A DNA stretch of 64,000 nt from Sinosporangium siamense. Its GTDB lineage: Bacteria; Actinomycetota; Actinomycetes; Streptosporangiales; Streptosporangiaceae. The position numbers and the translations under genes are program-made. Under the pieces are notes generated by a model that saw nothing but the letters and a program-made list of their open reading frames with translations, ran no database searches and was not told where the DNA came from. The DNA lies in NCBI RefSeq assembly GCF_016863435.1, contig NZ_BOOW01000049.1, positions 47,703 through 111,702 of the forward strand. The letters run 5' to 3'. Positions 44,987-55,570 of the stretch are shown here, one piece after another; position 1 is the first letter of the stretch; each line of letters starts with the position of its first letter.

Positions 44987-46153
44987 CTACCTCCGCGTGC
45001 CGTCGAGCATCTTGAACCGGTGGAGCAGCCACAGCAGCGGATCCTCGATGCGGTAGGGGCGGATGCCGCTCTGCGCGACCGCCTTGGTGTCCGGCGGGGT
45101 GGCACCGAGCGCCGAGAAGCCGAACAGCGCGTAGTTCGCGTATTGCTGCCCCAGATAGCGGTCGATCTCCCCCGCCTGCCACTCGTGCAGCAGCCCCCGG
45201 ATCTGCTCGTGCACGGCTTCCCGGTCGTCGAGGTCGAGGGCGCCGACGGGCGCGCGGGCCCGGTGCAGCGCCGACTGGCGTTCCATGGCGGGCTGAAGCG
45301 TGTCGATCTTGCTCAGCGCCACCGCGACCGGGACGGAGAGCCGCCCGCGGTCACGCGTGCGCAGCAGCTCGGTCACCCGCGTGATCACGTTCATGGCGTC
45401 GCTCATCGGGTCGTTGCGCAACGTCGCACTGCGCTCCCTGGCCGCGCCGTGCAGCGCGGGGTTCGCCCCCGGCAGCTCAAGCGGGTCGAGCAGGAAGATG
45501 ACGGCGTCCGCCGCGCCGAGATAGCGCAGATGCAGCTCGCTCACCTCGCGCAGCCGCAGATCCTCACCCGCGGTGTCGAAGAGCACCAGTGTCAGCGACC
45601 GCGTGCGGCGGAACACCCCCCGGCCGACCGTGCGCGTGAACAGGTAGACGAGCGGGTCGCGCGTCTCTGCCGCCGCCGACTGGGTGGCGTGCAGCAGCCG
45701 CCGCTCGGTGTAGAGAGGACGGGCGAAATCCTGCTTGTAGCGCTCGATCGTGCGGTCGTCGCACGCCACCAGCGACGAGCCGAGCTCCGCGCCGACGCGG
45801 TTCATCAGCTCGTGGATCAGCACCGCGATGAACGTGCTCTTGCCCGACCCCTTCGCCCCCACCAAGGCGACGATCTTGCCGGGGTTCGCGCAATAGTCGG
45901 GTGACAACCTGCTGTGGCACGACGGGCAGACCCGCCACCCCGTCTCCCGCCGGCACATCGGGCACGGCACCCGCCGCCGCACCCGCTCCGCGGTGAACAC
46001 CGGCGGCAGCGAGGGAACGGCACCGCCGCGGAATCCGCCCAGCACCTCGTCGGGCACGGGGTCGCAGCCCGCCGCCCGATTGCTCTTGCCCATGCAGCGG
46101 AACCCGATGTCCCGCCGCCGCACCCTGTCGAAACAGTAGGGGCATGTCAACAA
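44987..46153 (-). CDS. Zinc-ribbon GTPase, first of the DO-GTPase pair
   Basis: About 388 residues: two Cys clusters (TCPYCFDRVRRRD; PCPMCRRETGWRVCPSCHSR) then a GTPase domain with Walker A ALVGAKGSGKSTFIAV, switch II LVLFDTAGEDLRL and G4 VALSKIDTLQP. There is no membrane segment, unlike the second GTPase. No ATG is in reach; TTG 46153 (or 46150) just after the FN3-gene stop is the best start. It is spaced four bases from GAP1. Confidence 0.75.
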   Translation of the reverse strand: MLTCPYCFDRVRRRDIGFRCMGKSNRAAGCDPVPDEVLGGFRGGAVPSLPPVFTAERVRRRVPCPMCRRETGWRVCPSCHSRLSPDYCANPGKIVALVGAKGSGKSTFIAVLIHELMNRVGAELGSSLVACDDRTIERYKQDFARPLYTERRLLHATQSAAAETRDPLVYLFTRTVGRGVFRRTRSLTLVLFDTAGEDLRLREVSELHLRYLGAADAVIFLLDPLELPGANPALHGAARERSATLRNDPMSDAMNVITRVTELLRTRDRGRLSVPVAVALSKIDTLQPAMERQSALHRARAPVGALDLDDREAVHEQIRGLLHEWQAGEIDRYLGQQYANYALFGFSALGATPPDTKAVAQSGIRPYRIEDPLLWLLHRFKMLDGTRR

Positions 46154-46155
46154 GA

Positions 46156-48672
46156 TCAGTCCACCTTCAGAAACCGGACGGGAGGATCGACGAGGACGGC
46201 GTCGCCTTCGGCGAAACACCGCAGCCAGTAGGGCCTGGCGTGCCGTGCCGGCCGCAGCGCCAGCCGGGCCGGGGCGGCGACCGCCGACCACTCGCCCAGC
46301 ACGAGGCCGTCGTCGGCCGAGCGGGGCTGCACCCCGCCCGCCTTGAGCACCAGCACAAGCCGGTCGAGGCACACCGGCCGGTCCGACGAGAGCTCCACGA
46401 CGAGCTCGCGCCGCCACAGCGGACCGGTGGTGCGCACCGTGTAACGCACCGCCACGACCGCGGGCAGCCGCACCGACGCCGAAGGACCCCGCACCCGCTC
46501 ACCCTGCAAGGGCACCGTCGCGGCCACCTCGACCGACGCCTCCTCGCCCTCGGGCACCTCAAGCCGGATGCCGCCCTGCGAGCGGTAGGCCGCCGCGCTC
46601 ACCGTGAACCGCTGATCGCCGCACCGCACCTCGACCTCGTTGACGTCGGGCGGCCACTCCATGCCCACGTAAACCGCCGGCCCTCGGCGCATGGCCGTCA
46701 GACGCTCGGGGGCGGGGAGGTTGACGTGCTCGCGGTGCGCGCCGACGGTCGCGAGGTCGCCCGCGACGGTGACCGCGAGCAGCACGCCGGAGGAGCGGCC
46801 CGGCCGGATCAGGAAGCCGCCCGTCGCGCAAGCGGCCTGCACCGCGCGGCCCGCCGCCCGCACCTCGTCGACGTGCAGCGTCGTGCCCTGCGGCCAGGGC
46901 GGCGGCCCGGCGAGGGACAGGAACTCGACCGCGCCCGCCCGCGGCTCCGCGCACCGCACGAGCAACTCGCCCTGGGCGCGGGACTCCACGCTGAACTCCG
47001 CCACCGCCTCGGGTCGCGCCTGAGGCGACGCCGTACGGCGGAGCCCGGCCGTGGCGACCTCCCCGCTCCCGGCGGGGTAGACGACCTTGACGAGGTATTC
47101 GTGCCCTGCGCCGTTGCGCACGCCGCGGTCGCGGAACCCCGAGCCCTCCGTCGGCACCGCGATGCCGTCGCGGGTCACCACGACGCGGGCGGCCTGCGCC
47201 GGGGCGGTCCACCGGCCCGTCACCACGCCGTCGCCCGCCGCCACCTGAAGCCCGCGCACCTCAGGGCGCAGCACGACAGGCGGCGCCGGAACGGCCGGGG
47301 AACAGGCCCTCCCGCGCCGCGCGGTCACGGCATAAACCGTGCGGGCGTTGACCGGCGGCCCCTCGTCGCGGACGCCCGGACTCGCCGCCTCGGCCAGCCG
47401 CACCCCGTCGCGGTGCACGTCGTAGTCGATCTCGCCGCTCCTCGACGGCGACGGCTCCCACGTGACGACCACCGCGTCACCCCGGACCCGTGCCCGCACC
47501 TCCACCGGCGGACGCGGCGGCAGCCCTTCGAGCAGCGCCTGCGCGCCCGGCAAGTCGGGCACCTGACGCAGGGCGTCCTCCAGCATGATCCACGCCGCGT
47601 CGGGGTCGGGCTCGTCGCGGGCCCGGTCGCGCAGCGCCACGGCCTTGCCGACCCGGGCCCGGACCTCGGTCGCGAGCTCACCCGCCTCACCGGCCAGCGC
47701 ATCGGCGGGAAGCGCCTCGGCGAAGGCCGCGGCGGCCTGCACCTCACCCGCCTCGATCAGCTCGCGCAGCCGCGCCGCCGGCCCGCCCACCACACCGCTC
47801 TCATGGCGGACCGCGAAGACGAGCCTTCTGGCGTCCCCATCGTCGAGCCGCAGATCGACGGTCGCGTGCCGCAGCAGCGTGTCGTCGTAAGGGTGCTCGC
47901 GGATGCGCTCGCGGAGCCGGGACACCACGTCGTAGCGCACCAGCTCCATCGGGTCCTCCACCGCGCGCAGCGCCGCGCACACCGTGTCGGAGTGCTGCGA
48001 CCACACCCCCCGCGTCCTGCGCTGCGCCGCCGCCTCGATCTCGCCGAGCCGCCGCGACACCCCCTCGACCCGCCCGAGCACCCGCAGCCCCGTGCGTTCC
48101 CCCTCGAACAGGAACACACCGAGATGAGGCACCTGCAAGGTGTCGAGAGCCGCACGGACCTTGCTCCACGCGGGGTACGGCGCGGCCTGCGGAAGCCGGT
48201 CGGGCTCACGCACCTCGACGCCGAGCTCGGCGAACAGCGCCGGCGCCCGCTGCGCCTCGACCCCCGACGACGTGACGATGCTCTCGGCGAGGTCGGGCGG
48301 CAGCATGCGCAGCTTGCCCGCCGCGTCGGAAAGCCGCCTGCGCGCCTCCGCGAGCAGCTTCTTGTCGCGCCTGCCCTCCTCGGCGACCTCCGCGCGCAGC
48401 GGGCCCAGATCACCGCCGGCGGCGGCCTGGAAGACCGCGGCGTAGCGGCTCGTGTGCTCGACCTCCAGCCGGTCGATGACCTTGCGGTATTTGAGCATCT
48501 GCCGGGAGCGCCGCCAGCACTGCCGGACCTGCCGCACCGTCTCGGTCACCTCGGCGGCGCCCGCCTGCGGCGTGAGCTGATAGCGCCGCAGCACGTCGGC
48601 GGGCGGCGCCCCGCCCGCCGCCCGGGCCGCGTCGAGCACCTCCCGGATGTAGCGCGCCTCGTCGAACGCCAC
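46156..48672 (-). CDS. Large protein with helical N-terminus and FN3-like repeats
   Basis: An 838-residue protein. The first 370 residues are mostly helical and charged (YIREVLDAARAAGGAPPADV; QMLKYRKVIDRLEVEHTSRY). From about residue 395 come at least three fibronectin-III-like units, e.g. VEVRARVRGDAVVVTWEPSP, then GLQVAAGDGVVTGRWTAPAQ, then further beta-rich segments. No enzyme motif is present. It is probably a scaffold or recognition component. GTG 48672 begins three bases after the Hsp70 stop, so it belongs to the same transcript. Confidence 0.7.
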   Translation of the reverse strand: MAFDEARYIREVLDAARAAGGAPPADVLRRYQLTPQAGAAEVTETVRQVRQCWRRSRQMLKYRKVIDRLEVEHTSRYAAVFQAAAGGDLGPLRAEVAEEGRRDKKLLAEARRRLSDAAGKLRMLPPDLAESIVTSSGVEAQRAPALFAELGVEVREPDRLPQAAPYPAWSKVRAALDTLQVPHLGVFLFEGERTGLRVLGRVEGVSRRLGEIEAAAQRRTRGVWSQHSDTVCAALRAVEDPMELVRYDVVSRLRERIREHPYDDTLLRHATVDLRLDDGDARRLVFAVRHESGVVGGPAARLRELIEAGEVQAAAAFAEALPADALAGEAGELATEVRARVGKAVALRDRARDEPDPDAAWIMLEDALRQVPDLPGAQALLEGLPPRPPVEVRARVRGDAVVVTWEPSPSRSGEIDYDVHRDGVRLAEAASPGVRDEGPPVNARTVYAVTARRGRACSPAVPAPPVVLRPEVRGLQVAAGDGVVTGRWTAPAQAARVVVTRDGIAVPTEGSGFRDRGVRNGAGHEYLVKVVYPAGSGEVATAGLRRTASPQARPEAVAEFSVESRAQGELLVRCAEPRAGAVEFLSLAGPPPWPQGTTLHVDEVRAAGRAVQAACATGGFLIRPGRSSGVLLAVTVAGDLATVGAHREHVNLPAPERLTAMRRGPAVYVGMEWPPDVNEVEVRCGDQRFTVSAAAYRSQGGIRLEVPEGEEASVEVAATVPLQGERVRGPSASVRLPAVVAVRYTVRTTGPLWRRELVVELSSDRPVCLDRLVLVLKAGGVQPRSADDGLVLGEWSAVAAPARLALRPARHARPYWLRCFAEGDAVLVDPPVRFLKVD

Positions 48673-48675
48673 CTG

Positions 48676-50259
<1,584 letters not shown>

Positions 50260-50261
50260 CT

Positions 50262-51011
50262 TCATCCCTCCGTCTCGTGCGGCGCCGGGGCCTCGCCCGC
50301 CGTTCCCCGCTCCCCGCCGTGTGCGCTTTCGCCTGCCGCCGCCCGGTCTCCTCCGCGGGCGGGCTCGTGTGCCGGCTCCCGGCCTGCGCCATGGGTGGCC
50401 TCTCTTGGCGGCTTCCGGTCTCCGCCGTTTGTCGTCTCGCCCGGCGCCCCCTGCTCAGCGCCGGGTGGGATCTCGGGTGTCATCGGGGCCGTGCCGATGG
50501 TGACCTCCGTCTTGCGGAGCACGCGGTCGCCGAGGCGGAAGCCCTCGGCGTGCACGGCGGTGACATGCCCGCCCGGGCCCGCGTCCCGCGCCACGGCGCG
50601 GTGCCGCGCCGGGTCGAAGGGCTCGCCTGGAGCCGTCTCCAGCCGCTCGGCGCCGGTCCTGGCCAGCACCTCCGCCACCTCGTCGGCGATCGCGGACAGC
50701 AGCACGCGCATGTGGGCGAGCTCGCCGCCCTCGCCCGCAAGGCGCGCGGCCTCGCGCGAGGCCATGTCGTAGAGCCGGTAGAGGCCGGCGCGGACCGGGG
50801 TGAGGGCCTCCTGGAGAAGCCCGTGGCGCAGCTCCCGGTTGTCGGCGTGCAGCCGGTCGATGATCGCCTCACGGTGTGCGGCCCGGTCGTGCTCACGTTT
50901 GAGCTCCGCGGTCAGGTGGCCCAGGGCGAGTGTGATCGGGTCGGCCGCGGTGGACGGTGGCGAATCCGGAGAGGGGGACGTTCCATCGACAACGGGGGGC
51001 ATTTCTGACAT
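50262..51011 (-). CDS. GrpE-like nucleotide exchange factor
   Basis: A 249-residue protein. Its middle is a coiled coil and GrpE head: AIIDRLHADNRELRHGLLQE, ALTPVRAGLYRLYDMASREA, then RHRAVARDAGPGGHVTAV and VLRKTEVTIGT. The C-terminal 70 residues are low-complexity Gly/Glu/Ala/Pro. It is the first gene of the operon. ATG 51011 has AGGA seven bases ahead. It probably serves the Hsp70 encoded next, with an ATGA junction. No DnaJ gene accompanies them. Confidence 0.82.
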   Translation of the reverse strand: MSEMPPVVDGTSPSPDSPPSTAADPITLALGHLTAELKREHDRAAHREAIIDRLHADNRELRHGLLQEALTPVRAGLYRLYDMASREAARLAGEGGELAHMRVLLSAIADEVAEVLARTGAERLETAPGEPFDPARHRAVARDAGPGGHVTAVHAEGFRLGDRVLRKTEVTIGTAPMTPEIPPGAEQGAPGETTNGGDRKPPREATHGAGREPAHEPARGGDRAAAGESAHGGERGTAGEAPAPHETEG

Positions 51012-51495
51012 TTGGCATCCTGGGGTGCAGGGGTTTTGCCGGATATGTGTGATTGGTGAGGCAATCGCCGATGTCGTGAAGAGGCGGTATGAGGCGGGTG
51101 GGCACTAACGAAGCGAGTGGCGCTGCTGAGACGACGAGCATTGCCGGAGTGGCAGGCGCCGATGAGGTGTCATCCGCTTATGGGGCACCGGGCGCCGGTG
51201 CCGCGCACGGCGCTGTTTCCGCAGCACCGATGCCACTTCAATCACCAAACAAATGCGGATGTCAGGACTTCGTGTGCAAACGGAGGTCAAACGCGACATG
51301 TGGATCCGCCGTTGAGGGGACGGGGGTGGGCGTGGACTGTTCACGTGATGAACGGAGGGCCAGTATAGGTCGCCAATCAAAGCAGGGAGGTAGGGCAAAG
51401 CTCGGCCTACCTCCCATATAACCCTATTCCCGGCGCCATTCTTTACCCGGTACCTCGATCGGCGTCCGCCACTTCAAGAGTGACCTGGACGGTCG
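51012..51495. other. Upstream region of the GTPase/chaperone operon
   Basis: No supported gene. It must contain the operon promoter on the minus strand, but I see no convincing -35/-10 pair. A 9-bp inverted repeat, GGAGGTAGG at 51386-51394 and CCTACCTCC at 51406-51414, lies near its right end and could be a terminator of the opposing direction or an operator. Confidence 0.45.
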
Positions 51496-51854
51496 TCACG
51501 CGGGGGTGGACTCCGGCCTGCTGTGCTCGCGTGCCGCCGGCTTCTCCTGCGGGGCGCGGTCGCCGGGGTTGAGGGCGAGGAACGCCGCGGCGCCGCCGAC
51601 GAAGTCGGCCACCTGGGCCACCCAGTAGACGACGGCGCCGCCCACACCGATGCGCCGGCGCAGGAGCTCGGCCAGGGTTGCCGCGGGGTTGTAATGCGCG
51701 CCGGACACGTGGCCTCCGGCATACGCCATGACCATCAGCACCACGCCGATGGCCGGGAAGGGCGAGCTGCGACTGCCCGAGAGCGGTGCAGCCGATGGTG
51801 AACACGAGGAATGAGGAATTACGTGCCGATGAACTCGGTTTCGTATCTGCGCAC
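51496..51854 (-). pseudogene. Aquaporin (MIP channel) pseudogene
   Basis: A good start (GTG 51854 with AGGGAGGAA) begins VRRYETEFIGT and then hits TAA. The continuation FLVFTIGCTALGQSQLALP is in a second frame, and a third frame carries PAIGVVLMVMAYAGGHVSGA then HYNPAATLAELLRR, the first NPA motif. After YWVAQVADFVGGAAAF the sequence jumps to a tail, so the second half of the channel with its NPA motif is missing. Two frame breaks plus a large internal deletion mean no channel can be made. Confidence 0.8.
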
Positions 51855-52088
51855 GGCTGTTCCTCCCTGCGGGGGGTGGATAAGGCTTGGTCTGGTGCCG
51901 GGGGCGACGATAAACCACCAGGTCAGAAAAGGTGCGTGTGGCTAAACGGGCACACCGCGCGACCGGAGAACGCCCGGAGATGAAAGCGCTCCCACGCTTC
52001 GCCGTACTTCGCGTTTGCGGAATTTTCCGGTAATTTTCCTGGTGCGCTCGCCGTCGAGCGGGGTCGCAAATCACCTTATAAAGGGGAA

Positions 52089-52122
52089 AGGGTGCACCCC
52101 GCCGTACGGCGGAGCACACCCT
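52089..52122 (-). terminator. Hairpin terminator after the serine hydrolase gene
   Basis: A two-part stem: AGGGTG (52089-52094) with CACCCT (52117-52122) and the inner CCGCCG/CGGCGG (52099-52112). On the minus strand it is followed by TTTCCCCTTTATAA, a T-rich tail. Confidence 0.65.
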
Positions 52123-52144
52123 GCACAGCGGACGGCGAGCGCCG

Positions 52145-53497
52145 TCAGCGCCACCCGGACGGGTCGACCCCGCCGGGGATCGGCGCCCCCGCGTCGTATG
52201 GCTGCCGCGTGAAGACGAACGTGTTGATATCGAGATGCGTGACCCCGTGCGCCCCGCGCACCACACGGAGGGTCTCCCCGGCGTAGTAGCCGTCCAGCCC
52301 GATCCACGCCCCCCGCCCGTCCGGCATGAACCGCGACGCCCGCCCCGCGCCGGCCACCGGCGTCAGCGACAGGCCGCTCCCGGGCAGCACCCGCAGCACA
52401 TATGCCGCGGGGCCCCAGTACCAGGGGCCGGTGAGCTCAAGCAGATCGGTGTCGGTGGGGGCCGGCACCCACGGCTCCGGCAGCCGCGGCTCGTGCTCGT
52501 CGAGGATGGACAGCAGATCCATCACCAGCGCCCGGCTCACCCCCGTCGTCGTGTTGGCCAGGAACAGCACCCCTGTGGAGTCGGCCGGGTCGGCCCACAC
52601 CGTCGCGAGGAAGCCGGGCATCGACCCCGTGTGCCCCGCGAGCCGCCTGCCGCGCTCCCGGGTGAGCTGCAACCCCAGCCCATATCCGGAGGTCCAGGCG
52701 TCGCCGTCCTCCACCACCGCGGGCTCACGCATCTCCGCCAGCGTGCACGGCTCAAGCACCCCGCCGACGTCCCCGGCGACGAACGCCGCGAACCTCGCCA
52801 GGTCGGACGCCGTCGACCACATCTGTCCCGCCGGCGCCATCGCTCCCGCGTCGTGCTCCGGCTCCGGCAGCAGCACGTCGGCCCACGGGTGCACCGCGTA
52901 GCCGTGCGCGTGCGGCGCCCTCGGCCGCGGGGTCGTGGAGAACATGCCGAGCGGCTCCAGCACCTCGGCCCGCACCGCCTGCTCCCACGGCATGTCCCGG
53001 TGCCGGGCGACGAGCTCGCCGAGCAGGCCGAACCCCAGATTGGAGTAGTGGAACCTGCGCCCGGGCCGGTGCCGCATCGTGTCGCCGCCCATGCCGCTCA
53101 TCAGCTCGTCGGCGGGCACCCCCGGCGTCCGCTCCCACCACTCGGTCGGCGGCTCGGCCGTGAGGCCGCCGCTGTGCGACAACAGCTGCGCGATCGTCAC
53201 CTCGCCGGCGGCGGGCAGGCCCGGCAGGTGCTTGGCGATGGGGTCCAGCAGGTTGAGGAGGCCCTCGTCGCGCAGCCGCATGACCACCACCGCCACCAGG
53301 CTCTTGGTGATCGAGCCGATGCGGTATTGAGTGTCCGGCGTGGGCTCCACCCCGTCGACGTAACCCCGCCCGCCGAACCAGACCGCCTCGCCGCCACGCA
53401 CGACCGCCGCCACCACCGACGGGATGCGCGCCCCCGCCTGCTCCGTCGCGAGCCTGCGCAGCAGCGCCCGTGACGTGCCCTCCCCGACACCCGTCAT
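52145..53497 (-). CDS. Serine beta-lactamase-like hydrolase
   Basis: A 450-residue member of the class C beta-lactamase/penicillin-binding-protein-like family. The catalytic SxxK is SITK at residues 62-65 (YRIGSITKSLVAVVVM), the YxN is FHYSNLGFGLLGEL, and HTG is GHTGSMPGFL. The extra C-terminal domain (LLELTGPWYWGPAAYVLRVL) is common in this family. No signal peptide is visible, so it is probably an intracellular esterase or peptidase rather than a resistance enzyme. ATG 53497 has GAGAGGG about six bases ahead. The substrate is unknown. Confidence 0.85.
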   Translation of the reverse strand: MTGVGEGTSRALLRRLATEQAGARIPSVVAAVVRGGEAVWFGGRGYVDGVEPTPDTQYRIGSITKSLVAVVVMRLRDEGLLNLLDPIAKHLPGLPAAGEVTIAQLLSHSGGLTAEPPTEWWERTPGVPADELMSGMGGDTMRHRPGRRFHYSNLGFGLLGELVARHRDMPWEQAVRAEVLEPLGMFSTTPRPRAPHAHGYAVHPWADVLLPEPEHDAGAMAPAGQMWSTASDLARFAAFVAGDVGGVLEPCTLAEMREPAVVEDGDAWTSGYGLGLQLTRERGRRLAGHTGSMPGFLATVWADPADSTGVLFLANTTTGVSRALVMDLLSILDEHEPRLPEPWVPAPTDTDLLELTGPWYWGPAAYVLRVLPGSGLSLTPVAGAGRASRFMPDGRGAWIGLDGYYAGETLRVVRGAHGVTHLDINTFVFTRQPYDAGAPIPGGVDPSGWR

Positions 53498-54406
53498 CCG
53501 TGACCCTCTCGTTCATGTCGCGCGCGTTGCAAACGCGTGTGCTGGTTTCGCTCGGTAATCGCCCTCGCCCGCGGGAGTTAAGGCTACTGGTATTCGGCCC
53601 GGTCCTCCGGCCTTCCGCCTAGAGGTGAAGACGTGGAAGGAGGCGGGAACTATGCCGGGGAGAGTGGCATCTGCGATGACCGGCCGAGGCAGTCGGGGAA
53701 GCGGGGCAATTGCCGGAAAACATGTGGATCGCCGGAAATACCCGTCCCCGCACCGCCTCCGTCACGTACGGTGACCAGGCGGTTGGACGCCCGCCCTCTG
53801 CCGGAGGCCCATCCCGCGATCGGCGGGCGGCAGGAGGTCTCATCCGGCGAGACAACTTGTCTACCCCAGGACGCTATTCCTTGCTAAGATCCCGAGCGAT
53901 TCGTGCCCTGGTGTTTTGCAATGAGCTATTTTTCATGCCCCCTGAGTGACCGCCCGGTCGGCGCAGGATCGGCCTGCCGTCCCGGGCGGCAGGCGGAGCC
54001 GGTGCGGGATGGGGCAAAAATGCTTGCTGCTCCCTGCATTCGCTTTTCTTCTCTAATGCGAGATTTGCTGGAGCTTTCATCCTGGGGGACCAGGTCGCGC
54101 TGACGGTTCGCCTTGATACGGATTGTCACGCGGCATAGCGCTCGGCGGCGAGGCTACGGATTCCACACGCGCCACTACAGTCCTTGTACGGAGAAGTCAC
54201 CGAAAGCCGGTACGGCTTTCGCACGTCCTTGTCCGAGCGCATACATGGCCCAAAGGCCGGTCATTGCCGTCTGTGCCCGCATTTATCAGCAATAATTATT
54301 GCCGTAGATAGATGTGTGTGAGATGATCCGCTTGCGTGACGAGGGTACGGGCCCGAGTCGCATCCTTGAAAACTTTCACGGTGCGCCAGGAAAGGATGTC
54401 GGCAGC
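53498..54406. other. Long intergenic region with hairpins
   Basis: About 900 bp with no supported gene. Two perfect hairpins are visible: GCCTGCCG/CGGCAGGC at 53972-53994 (7-base loop) and CGAAAGCCG/CGGCTTTCG at 54201-54221 (3-base loop). The composition is more AT-rich near 54280-54310. A small RNA or regulatory RNA is possible, but nothing decides it. Confidence 0.45.
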
Positions 54407-54889
54407 ATGCAGTCTTGGCACGTTGAGGCCGCCTCAATCACCAAGGAGCCCCTTGCCGCGGAGGAGCGCGATCAGCTCATCAGGACTCTGCCCGGCCTCG
54501 CCGCCATAGCCGACGACGAGAAGACACGCTGCATGACCATCACCTTCCGGGTGCGGGCCCCCGACTGGGACGCGGCGGTCACCGAGGCGTCCTCGGTGCT
54601 CACCGACGCCGCACGCGAGGTTCTCGGCGACGTCCTGCCATTTCTGGGCGTGACCGTTGGCAAAGACAAGGAATCCCTCGCGGGCGCCGCGCCATTTCTC
54701 GTGGGTTATGTGGAGATCGCGGCGATGTTCGGTTTCTCCCGCCAGCGTGCCCGTGAGATCGCCGAGACCCACGATATTTTCCCCGCCCCCCTGGCGAGGC
54801 TGGCGACCGGCCCGGTGTTCACCTTGGCGGGCGTGCAGGAGTTCATGGCGAAATGGGAACGGCGCCCGGGGCGTCCGCGGAAAATATAG
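54407..54889 (+). CDS. Putative small DNA-binding protein with MerR/Xis-like HTH
   Basis: A 160-residue protein. The C-terminal half, FLVGYVEIAAMFGFSRQRAR then EIAETHDIFPAPLARLATGP and VFTLAGVQEFMAKWERR, looks like an excisionase or MerR-type winged helix in which the final segment selects a target. The extreme end RRPGRPRKI is an AT-hook-like GRP tail. The N-terminal half (WHVEAASITKEPLAAEERDQ) is alpha-beta and unassigned. ATG 54407 follows AAAGGA by about ten bases. The gene is isolated; its targets are unknown. Confidence 0.65.
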   Translation: MQSWHVEAASITKEPLAAEERDQLIRTLPGLAAIADDEKTRCMTITFRVRAPDWDAAVTEASSVLTDAAREVLGDVLPFLGVTVGKDKESLAGAAPFLVGYVEIAAMFGFSRQRAREIAETHDIFPAPLARLATGPVFTLAGVQEFMAKWERRPGRPRKI

Positions 54890-55570
54890 CGGACACCTTC
54901 CCATCCTCCGGCTGCTTTCCCGAATCCCGCTCAGCCGGACGAGTGCAGCGCCGGGGTGCGGCCGGGCCGTCCTGAGGATTCCCGCCACAGTGTGAGGAAC
55001 TCTCGCGAACCGGTGCGCGGAATGCCTCGCCGGGTAACCCTTCGCAAAGGTGACATGCAATAATACCGGGAAAGTGCTTCACCGAATCCGGAGTCCGGGT
55101 TGGGCCGTAGCCGATAATCCCGGGAGTTCGCCCCGCACCACATCGGTTGCACGCCTTTCCCTCCCACCCCTCTCGGCACACCGGGTTCGATCCAGGCAGG
55201 TCACACGCGGGACCACGCGGGCTCGGCGGACCCCCTGTCCCGCCTGCCGCTTACCCGGCCCAGGGGCCGGCTTCCGCCGTACGATGCGAGTGTCGCGCGG
55301 AACCCGCATATGCAAGGGGCCGGGTTCTTATCCCCTGGGTTCCGGTCGCGTATCGGGCCTGGTCGCGGGCATACGGTGAAGGTGTGCTCGGGGGCCGCCG
55401 GTGGCGGCCGTCCGGCGCGGAGAGCACTCCCGCTCACAACAACTTGCACCTACGGGGTCGGAAACGTCTGGCGCGTCGTATATACCAGGCGTGAGTGGTG
55501 ATCGACTAAGAAGCGTCCACCGCCGCGGCCCCGCCCCGGCGCCGGTGGATCAGTGGGGAGGTTGGGGTCG
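54890..55570. other. Intergenic region upstream of recD2
   Basis: About 680 bp with several overlapping short frames on both strands. None has a good start or a recognisable motif. No clear RNA gene is seen; GGGTTCGATCC near 55190 resembles a tRNA T-loop but has no matching stems. Confidence 0.45.

Noticed and set aside
55170..55210. GGGTTCGATCC looks like a tRNA T-loop
   Set aside because: The bases on both sides do not pair as a T-stem, and no anticodon or acceptor stem can be folded around it.
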